From positions 240,001 to 304,000 of the forward strand of contig CAHIKZ030002025.1 in the NCBI GenBank assembly GCA_903632075.3: a stretch of 64,000 nt of DNA. Reading direction: 5' to 3'. The stretch is from Acanthosepion pharaonis. Its lineage: Eukaryota > Mollusca > Cephalopoda > Sepiida > Sepiidae. The position numbers and the translations under genes are program-made. Positions 54,721 to 64,000 of the stretch are shown here, in pieces. The stretch's first letter is position 1; every line of letters starts with the position of its first letter. The notes beneath the pieces were generated by a model, which saw only the letters and a list, made by a program, of their open reading frames with translations, ran no database searches and was not told the DNA's origin.

Positions 54721-57700
54721 CAATGACCGATTCATAAATAATAAACTATTCCGTTTTGAATGCATGAAGGAAAAAGACATATCAAAGAGACTATTACTTG
54801 GTTTCAATGAGAAAAAAATGAAAGAAAAGAAAAGAAAGAAGGAAAGAAAAATGTTTAATCTCCTGCCAATACCTCATAAATAATAAACTATTCTGTTTTG
54901 AATGCATGGAAAGTAAAAAGACAAAAGACACTACTTGGTTTCAATGAGAAAAACAAAAAAGAAAGAAAAAAAAGAAGGGAAAGAAAAAGTGTTTAAAATG
55001 TCTCAATCAATTCATAAATAATAAACTATTCTGTTTTGAATGCATGGAAGTCAAAGACATAAAGACACTATTTGGTTTATCAGAAAAAAATGAAAGAAAG
55101 AAAAAAAAGGAAGGAAGAAAGAAATGTTTAATGTCAATGTTCATAAATAATGGACTATTCTGTTTCAATGAATGGAAAAATCAAAGACACGATTTGGTAT
55201 CAGACAGAAAATGAAAGAAAAAATGAAAAAAAAAAAAAAAGAAATGTTTAATGTCTCCTCAATAAATAATGGACTATTTATTTGAATGCATGGAAATCAC
55301 AAAAAAAAATCAAAAAAAAAATTTGAAAAAAAAAAATGAAAAAGGGAAGAAAGAAGTGTTTTGTTTCTCCTCTTTCAATGACCTCATAAATAATAAACTA
55401 TTCTGTTTTGAATGCATGAGAAGGAAAAAGACATATCAAAAAGACACTATTTAAAATCATTGAGAAAAAAAAAAAGAAAAAAGAAAGAAAAAGAAATAAA
55501 GATAAATAGTTTAAAGGGTTGCCAATACCTTCAAAAATAAAACTATTCCGTTTTGAATCACATGAAAAAAAAATAAAAGACACTATTTGTTTCAGACAAA
55601 AAATGAGAAAGAATGAAAAAAGAAGGAAAATAAAGTGTTTAATGTCTCCTGACAAATAATAAATATAAACTATTCTGTTTTGAATGCATTTCAAAGAAAA
55701 GACATAAAGATTTGGTTGGTGACAGAAAATGAAAAAAAAAATGAAAAAAAAAAAAAAGAAAAAAAATGTTTAACGTCTCCTGTCAATGATTCATAAATAA
55801 TAAACTATTCTGTTTTGATGCATGGAAAAAAACATAAAAAAAAAACAGATTTGGTTTCATTGAGAAAAAAATGAAAGAAGAAAAAATGAAAGAAAGAAAG
55901 AAAGGGAAGATAGAAGTGTTTAACGTCTCCTGCCAATGATTCATAAATAATAAACTATTCTGTTTTTGAATGCAAGAATGGAAAAAACATATCAAAAGAC
56001 ACGATTTGGTTTCAACAAAAGAAAATGAAAGAAAGAAGGGAAAAAAAAGGGAAGGGAAGAAGAATGTTTAAAATCTCCTGTCAATGATTCATAAATAATA
56101 AACTATTCTGTTTTGAATGCATGAAAAACAAAAGACATATCAAAGACACTACTTGGTTTCAGAAAGAAAAAAAGAAAGAAAGAAAAAAAAGGGAAGGAAA
56201 GGGAAGAAATGTTTAATGTCTCCTGTCAATAAATAAATAATAAACTATTCTGTTTTGAATGCATGGAAAAAAAAAAGAAATATCAAAGACACTATTTGGT
56301 TTCAAAGAAAAAAATGAATGAAAGAAAAAAAAAAAAGAAAGAAAGAAGATGTTTAATGTCTCCTGTCAATGAAATAAATAATAAACTATTCTGTTTTGAA
56401 TGCATGGAAAGGTAAAAGACATATCAAAGACACTACTTGGTTTCAGAGAAAAAATGAAAGAAAAATGAAAGAAAGAAGAAAAAAAGAAGTGTTTAATAAA
56501 TAAAGATGGACTAGTGTTTAAAATCCTGTCAATGATTCAAAATAATAATTTATTCTGTTTTGAAAAATGGAAAAAAAAAAGACATATCAAAGACACTACT
56601 TGGTTTTTTCAAAAAAAAATGAAAAAAAAAGAAATGAAAAGAAAGAAAGAAAAAAAGAAAAAAAGATAAAAGTGTTTAAAATCTCCTGTCAATGATTCAT
56701 AAATAATAAACTATTGTTTTTGAATGCATGGAAAACAAAAGACATATCAGAGACACACTAAAAGAAAGAATGAAAAAAAATGAAGAAAGAATGAAAAAAA
56801 AGAAAAAAAAGGAAGATAGAAGTGTTTAAAATCTCCTGCCAATGATTCATAAATAATAAACTATTCTGTTTTGAATGCATGAAAAAAAAAGACATAAAGA
56901 GACACTACTTGGTAAAATGAAAAAAAAGAAAGAAAGAAAATGAAAAAAAAAAAAGGGAAGATAGAAGTGTTTAAAATCTCCTGCCAATGATTCATAAATA
57001 AAAACTATTCTGTTTTGAATGCAAAGAAAAACAAAAGACATATCAAAGACACTACTTGGTTTCAATGAAAAAAAAAAAGAAAAAGAATGAATGAAAGAAA
57101 AAGAAGGAAGATAGAAGTGTTTAAAATCTCCTGCCAATGATTCATAAATAATAAACTATTCTGTTTTGAATGCATGGAAAAAAAAAGACATATCAGAGAC
57201 ACTACTTGGTTTCAATGAGAAAAAAAGAATGAAAGAAAAAAAATGAAAAGAAAGAAAGAAGGGAAGATAGAAGTGTTTAAAATCTCCTGCCAATGATTCA
57301 TAAATAATAAACTATTCTGTTTTGAATGCATGAAAGAAAGAAAACAAAAACATATCAGAGACACTACTTGGTTTCAGTTGAGAAAAAAAAGAAAAGAAAA
57401 AAAAAATGAATGAAAAAAAGAAGGGAAGATAGAAGTGTTTAAAATCTCCTGTCCAATGATTCATAAATAATAAACTATTCTGTTTTGAATGCATGGAAAA
57501 AAAAGACATATCAAAGACACTACTTGGTTTCATTGAGAAAAAAAAAATGAAAGAAAAAAAATGAAAAAGAAAGAAAGGGAAGATAGAAGTGTTTAAAATC
57601 TCCTGTCAATGATTCATAAATAATAAACTATTCTGTTTTGAATGCATGGAAAGAAAAAAGACATATCAGAGACACTACTTGGTTTCAATGAAAGAAAATG

Positions 57701-60700
57701 AAAGAAATGAAAGAAAAAAGAAAAAGAAAGGAAGATAGAAGTGTTTAAAATCTCCTGCCAATGATTTATAAATAATAAACTATTCTGTTTTGAATGAATG
57801 AATGAAAAAAAAAAAGACATAAGAAAGAGACACTACTTGGTTTAAATAATTGAAAGAGAAAAGAAAAAAAAAAAAAATGAAAGAAAGAAGGAAGGGAAAT
57901 AGAAAGTGTTTAAAATCTCCTGTCAATGTTTAATTCATAAATAATAAACTATTCTGTTTTGAATGCATGGAAAACAAAAGACATATCAAAGACACTACTT
58001 GGTTTCAATGAAAAAAAATGAATGAAAGAAAAAAGGAAAAGAAAGAAAAAAGAAGGGAAGATAGAAGTGTTTAAAATCTCATATCAAAAGAATGATTCAT
58101 AAAAAAGAAACTAAAGAAAGTTTTGAATGAAATGAAAAAAAAAAAGACATATCAAATAATGGACTATTTGGTTTTGAATTCAAAAAAAAAAAATGAATGA
58201 ATGAAAGAAAGAAGGGAAGATAGAAGTGTTTAAAATCTCCTGCCAATGATTCATAAATAATAAACTATTCTGTTTTGAATGCATGGAAAAACAAAAGACA
58301 TATCAAAGACACTACTTGGTTTCAATGAAAAAGAAAAAATGAATGAAAAAAAAAGAAGGGAAGATAGAAGTGTTTAAAATCTCCTGTCCAATGATTCATA
58401 AATAATAAACTATTCTGTTTTGAATGCATGGAAAAAAAAAAACATATCAGACACTACTTGGTTTCAATGAGAAAAAAATGAAAAGAAAGAAAAAAGGGAA
58501 GATAGAAGTGTTTAAAATCTCCTGCCAATGAAAATAAATAATAAACTATTCTGTTTTGAATGCATGGAAAAAAACAAAAGACATATCAGAGACGCTACTT
58601 TGGTTTCAAAAAAATGAATGAATGAAAAGAAAGAAGGGAAGATAGAAGTGTTTAAAATCTCCTGCCAATGATTCATAAATAATAAACTATTCTGTTTTGA
58701 ATGCATGGAAAAACAAAAAGACATATCAAGACAGAAAATGAAAACTTGGTTTCAATGAAAAGAAAAGAAGTGTTAAAAATGAATGAGGAATAAAAAAAGA
58801 TTCTGTTTTGATCACAAGAAAAAAGTGTTTAAAATTTAACACTAAGTCAAAAAAAAATGAAAGAAATAAATAGGAAAACTATTCTTTTTTGAATGCATAA
58901 ATAAACTAAGGTAAAAGACATATCAAAGACAAAAGGTTTCAAAAAAAGAAAAAAGAATGAAAAAAATGAATGAATGAAAGAAAAGAAGGGAAGATAGAAG
59001 TGTTTAAAATCTCCTGCCAATGATTCATAAATAATAAACTATTCTGTTTTGAATGCATGGAAAAAATGAAAAAGACATATCAGAGACGTGTTACTTGGTT
59101 TTGAAAAATGAGAAAATGAATGAAAAAAAGAAAAAGAAAAGGAAGATAGAAGTGTTTAAAATCTCCTGCCAATAATGATTCATAAATAATAAACTATTCT
59201 GTTTTGAATGCATGGAAAAAAAAAAAGACATATCAGAGTTTCACTACTTGTTTCAAAAAAAAAATGAAAAATGAAAGAAAGAAAGAAAAGGAAGATAGAA
59301 ATGTTTAAAATCTCCTGCCAATGATTCATAAATAATAAACTATCAAAGTTTTTGAAAAGAAAATGAATGAAAAAAAGAAAAAAGGAAAAGACATATCAAA
59401 GAATGGAAAGAAAGAAAAAAAAAAAAAGAATGAAAAGAAAAATGAAAAAAGGGAAGATAGAAAAAGGAAAAATCTCCTGTCAATGATTCATAAAATAAAA
59501 CTATTCTGTTTTGAATGCATGGAAAAAAAAAGACATATCAGAGACGCTAGAAAAACAAAAGAAAATGAGAAAAAATGAATGAATGAAAAGAAAGAAGGGA
59601 AGATAGAAGTGTTTAAAATCTCCTGCCAATGATTCATAAATAATAAACTATTCTGTTTTGAATGCATGGAAAACAAAAGACATATCAGAGACACTACTTG
59701 GTTTTTCAATGAAAAAATGAATGAAATGAAAGAAAGAAAGGAAGATAGAAGTGTTTAAAATCTCCTGCCAATGATTCATAAATAATAAACTATTCTGTTT
59801 TGAATGCATGATGAAAAAAAAAGACATATCAAGAGACACTTTGGTTTGAGAGAAAGAAAAAAAAATGAATGAAAGAAAGAAAGGAAGATAGAAGTGTTTA
59901 AAATCTCCTGCCAATGATTCATAAATAATAAACTATTCTGTTTTTTTGAATGCATGAAAAAACAAAAGACATATCAGAGACGCTACTTGAAAAGAAAAAA
60001 AGAAAAAAATGAATGAAAGAAAAGAAGGGGAAGAAGATAGAAGTGTTTAAAATCTCCTGCCAATGATTCATAAATAATAAACTATTCTGTTTTTGAATGC
60101 ATGGAAAAACAAAAGACATATCAGAGACACTACTTGGTTTCAAATGAAAAAATGAATGAATGAAAGAAGAAAAAAGAAAGAAAAAATGGAATATTAAATT
60201 CCATTTTTTAAAAAAAGAAAAACAATGATTCATAAATAATAAGAAAATGAAAAAAAAAAGAATGAAAATGGGAAAAAAAAAAAACATATCAAAATAATGG
60301 ACTATTGTTTTGGAAAAAAAAAAAAGACAATTTGGAAAAAAAAATGAATGAAATGAAAGAAAGAAAAAAAGATAGAAGTGTTTAAAATCTCCTGCCAATG
60401 ATTCATAAATAATAAACTATTCTGTTTTGAATGCATGGAAAAAAAAAGACATATCAAAGACACTACTTGGTTTCAATGAGAAAAAAAAATGAATGAATGA
60501 AAGAAAGAAGGGAAGATAGAAGTGTTTAAAATCTCCTGCCAATGATTCATAAATAATAAACTATTCTTTTTTTGAATGCATGGAAAAACAAAAGACATAT
60601 CAGAGACGCTACTTGGTTTCAATGAGAAAAATGAAAATGAATGAAAGAAAGAAGGAAGATAGAAGTGTTTAAAATCTCCTGCCAATGATTCATAAATAAT

Positions 60701-63700
60701 AAACTATTCTGTTTTGAATGCATGGAAAACAAAAGACATACAAAAAAGACACTACTTGGTTTCAATGAGAAAAAAAATGAATGAAAGAAGGAAGAAAGAA
60801 GAATGAAAAAAAAGAATGTGAATTCATAAAAAAAAACTATTCTGTTGCCAATGATGGAAAAAAAATAAAAAAAGAATAAACTATTCTGTTTTGAGAAAAT
60901 GAAAGAAAAAAATGGAAGAGAATAAATGAAATGATTCATAAATAAATAAAATTGAAGGAAATGATCAAAAAAAAAAGAAAAAGAAATGTTTCAAAAGAAA
61001 AATGAAAGAAAAGAAAGAAAGATAAAAGTGTTTAAAATCTCCTGCCAATGATTCATAAATAATAAACTATTCTGTTTTGAATGCATGGAAAAAAAAACAT
61101 ATCAGAGACGCTACTTGGTTTCAAAAAAAGAAAAAAATGAAAGAATGAATGAAAAGAAAGAAAGAAAGATAGAAGTGTTTAAAAATCTCCTGCCAATGAT
61201 TCATAAATAATAAACTATTCTGTTTTGAATGCATGGAAAACAAAAGAATATCAAGACGCTACTTGGTTTCAGAAAGAAATGAATGAATGAAAGAAAAAAG
61301 AAAAAGAAAAGAAAAGAAATGTTTAAAATCTCCTGCCAATGATTCATAAATAATAAACTATTCTGTTTTGAAATGAAAAAAAAAAAAAGACATATCAGAG
61401 ACGCTACTTGGAAAAAAATGAAAAGAAAAGAAAATGAATGAAAGAAAGAAGGGAAGATAGAAGTGTTTAAAAATCTCCTGCCAATGATTCATAAATAATA
61501 AACTATTCTGTTTTGAATGAATGAAAAAAAAAAAAACATATCAAAGACACTACTTGGTTTCAATGAATGAAAAAATGAAAGAAAGAAATGAAAGAAAGAA
61601 AGAAGGAAGATAGAAGAAAGAAAGAAAAAATCTCCTGCCAATGAAAAAAAAAATAAAAAACTATTCTGGAAAAAATGAATGAAAGAAAAAAAAAAGACAT
61701 ATCAGAGACGCTACTTGGTTTCAAAAAAAAAATGAATGAATGAAAGAATGAAAAAGAAAGAAGGGAAGATAGAAGTGTTTAAAATCTCCTGCCAATGATT
61801 CATAAATAATAAACTATTCTGTTTTGAATGCATGGAAAAAAAAAAGACATATCAGAGACGCTACTTGGTTTCAATGAGAAAAAATGAATGAAAAGAAAGA
61901 AAGAAGGAAGATGGAAGAAAGTGTTTAAAATCTCCTGCCAATGATTCAAAAATAATAAACTATTCTGTTTTGATGCATGGAAAAAAAAAAAAGAATATCA
62001 GAGACACTACTTGGTTTCAAAAGAAAAAAAGAATGAATGAATGAAAAAAAGAAGGAAAGGAAGATAAGAAGTTTTAAAATGAATAATGGCCAATGAAAAA
62101 TAAATAATAAACTATTCTGTTTTGAATGAATGGAAAGAAAAAAAGAAAAAGAAATAGAAGAGACGCTACTTGGTTTCAATTAAAAGAAAAAATGAATGAA
62201 TGAAAGAAAAGGAAAGATAGAAGTGTTTAAAAAAAGAAAATGCCAATGAAAATAAAGAAAAAAACTATTCTGTTTTGAATGAAATGGAAAAAAAAAAAGA
62301 CATATCAGAGATGAAACTACTTACTTGAAAGAAAAAAGAAAAAAAAAAAAAATGAAAAGAAAAAAAGAAAAAAGAAAGAAGAAAGAATGTTTAAAATCTC
62401 CTGAAATGATTCATAAATAAGAAAACTATTCTGTTTTGAAGAAATGAATGAAAAAAACAAAACATATTTGGTAAGAACTACTTGGAAAAAAAGAAAAATG
62501 AATGAAAGAAGAAAAAAAAGAAGGAAAGAAAGAAATGAAAAAAAATAAAAAAGAAAAAATGAAATGAAAAAAAAAAAAAAAAAAAATAAAAAAGAAAGAA
62601 AGTTTTGAAAGAAATGAATGAAAAAAAAGAAAAAACAAAAAATCAATGACAAAGACCTCATAAATAATGAAAGATTCTGTTTTGAATGAAAAATGAAAAA
62701 AAAAAGAAAGAAAAATTTGATGGACAGAAAAAAAGAAAGAATGAAAGAAAAAGGGAAGAAGAGAAAATCTCTCCTGCCAATGAATAAATAATAAACTATT
62801 CTGTTTTGAAAATGGAAAAAAAAAAGAAATAAAGAAAACTACTTGGTTTCAATGAGAAAAAATGAATGAAAAAAAAAAGGGAAGATAGAAGTGTTTAAAA
62901 TCTCCTGCCAATGATTCATAAATAATAAAATTCTGTTTTGAATGCATGGAAAAAAAAAAAGAAATAAAGAGAAACTACTTGGTTTCAAAAGAAAATGAAT
63001 GAATGAAAAAAAAGGGAAGATAGAAGTGTTTAAAATCTCCTGCCAATGATTCAAAAATAATAAACTATTCTGAAAAAATGGAAGGAAAAAAAAAGACAAA
63101 AAGAAAGAAAAGAAAAAAAGAAAAAAAGAAAATGAATGAATGAATGAAAAAAGAAGGAAAGAAAAAGTGTTTAAAATCTCCTGCCAATGATTCATAAATA
63201 ATAAACTATTCTGTTTTGAATGAAGTGAAAAAAAAAGACAATCAAAGAAAAAATTTCAGAAAAGAAAATGAAAAATGAAAAAGAAGAAAGGAAAAAGAAA
63301 GAAAGAAAGAAGAAATAAATAAAAGAAATTTAAAAAATGAATGGATGAATGATTCAAAAAAAAAAATAAAAAATTCTGTTTTGAAAAATGAAAAAAGAAA
63401 AAGAAAAAAGACATAAATCAGAGAAAATAAAAGAATTCCATTTTGAAAAAAGAATGGAAACAATGAGAAAAATGAATGAATGAAGAAAATGAAAGAAAGA
63501 AAGAAAAGAAAGAAGTGTTTAAAATCTCCTGCCAATGATTCAAGAAAATAATAAACTATTCTGTTTTGAATGAAAGAAAAAAAAAAAATATCAAAGACAC
63601 TACTTGTTTTCAATGAAAAAAAATGAAAGAAAGAAAGAAAGAAGTTTAAGGGAAGATAGAAGTGTTTAAAAAGAATTGCCAATAGAAAAAAATAATAAAC

Positions 63701-64000
63701 TAAGAAAAAAGAAAATGAAAAAAAAATGAAACATATCAAAGAAGAAAAGAATTGATTTCAAAAGAAAGAATGAAAAATGAAAAAAAAAGAAGGAAAGAAA
63801 GAAAGAAAAAAGAAAAGAAAAAATCTCCTGAAAAAATGATTCAAAAGAAAGAAATAAACTATTCTGTTTTGAATGCATGGAAAAAAAAAAGAAGAAAGAA
63901 AGAAAAAAGAATGAAACAAAAAGAAAAAAAGAAAAAAAGTTGAATGAATGAATGAAAGAAAGAAAGAAGGGAAGAAAGAAGTGTTGAAAATCTCCTGCCA
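54721..64000. repeat. Satellite subregion 3 (type B units)
   Basis: Core AATAAACTATTCTGTTTTGA followed by ATGCATGG; then GACATATCAGAGACACTACT or ...GACGCTACT and TGGTTTCAATGAG; spacer with AATGAATGAATG; link GAAGTGTTTAAAATCTCCTG then CCAATGATTCATAAATAATA. Units at 57.1-58.7 and 59.6-60.5 kb are very similar. Confidence 0.8.

Larger units (their letters stand above)
44106..64000. repeat. Satellite array, 130-165-bp unit, runs off the window
   Basis: The block ATGGACTATTCCGTTTTGAT or a variant recurs through the last 20 kb. 'GGAC' of this block lies at 44110, 44257, 44400, 44529, 44665, 44802 and 44933 (periods 129-147); late units show periods of 136-163 (57153 to 57309; 58262, 58407, 58543, 58684). 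Dividing length by period gives about 140 units (not counted one by one). Each unit has the core, a second block (GACACGATTTGGTATCAGAC or variant), a purine-rich spacer, and a link (AGATAGAAATGTTTAATGTC or variant). Lysine-rich plus-strand and phenylalanine-rich minus-strand frames are translations of this repeat. Confidence 0.97.

Noticed and set aside
44106..64000. Many lysine-rich and phenylalanine-rich open frames as coding genes
   Set aside because: They are translations of purine-rich satellite units; frame and length change with each spacer indel.

Overview
This window looks like intergenic DNA from a large, AT-rich, transposon-rich animal genome. The retroelement remnants (a jockey/CR1-like LINE ending in an 'RLWNSLP' reverse-transcriptase tail, RTE-like C-termini, tRNA-derived SINEs, Penelope-like ends) fit a mollusc, most likely a coleoid cephalopod such as Octopus. 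That assignment rests on recognising the families and is inference. I found no convincing host-gene exon, no intact protein-coding gene, and no rRNA or functional tRNA. Every recognisable protein similarity belongs to a decayed mobile element.

Layout. 1-10 kb: a LINE 3' end, a foldback element, a composite GATA satellite with a 28-bp module, LTR-like and hAT-like elements, very long (TA)n tracts, a Helitron-like element and an unnamed repeat family. 10-15 kb: a deleted Tc1/mariner element, three LINE fragments, a seven-copy 160-bp minisatellite and a TG-rich tract. 15-21 kb: Penelope-like terminal fragments, a second foldback copy, a tandem LTR-like pair interrupted by a nested foldback element, a Tc1 N-terminal remnant, and a solo LTR (TGTTG...CAACA, 5-bp target duplication) inside a LINE reverse transcriptase. 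21-31 kb: LINE and RTE-like remnants, a Ty3/Gypsy-like tail between 35-bp direct repeats, a SINE inserted in a LINE, and Helitron-like and Penelope-like repeats interleaved. 31-44 kb: mostly low-information AT-rich DNA with SINEs, two foldbacks side by side, LINE 3' ends, an RTE fragment, and a LINE endonuclease remnant that ends at the satellite border.

44.1-64 kb is one satellite array running off the window end. Its unit is about 130-165 bp: a conserved core (ATGGACTATTCCGTTTTGAT or its variant) plus a purine-rich AAAG/GAAA/AATG spacer. Unit sequence changes step by step along the array at several independent markers, with a few older-type units re-appearing among younger ones and some scrambled patches that may be consensus errors.

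The elements do not form a pathway. The region records repeated insertion, nested insertion, short tandem duplication and satellite growth. The observations most worth following are the graded satellite, the hammerhead-like core in the Penelope-like repeats, the foldback family that shares a tail but not its arms, and the nested insertions with readable target duplications.
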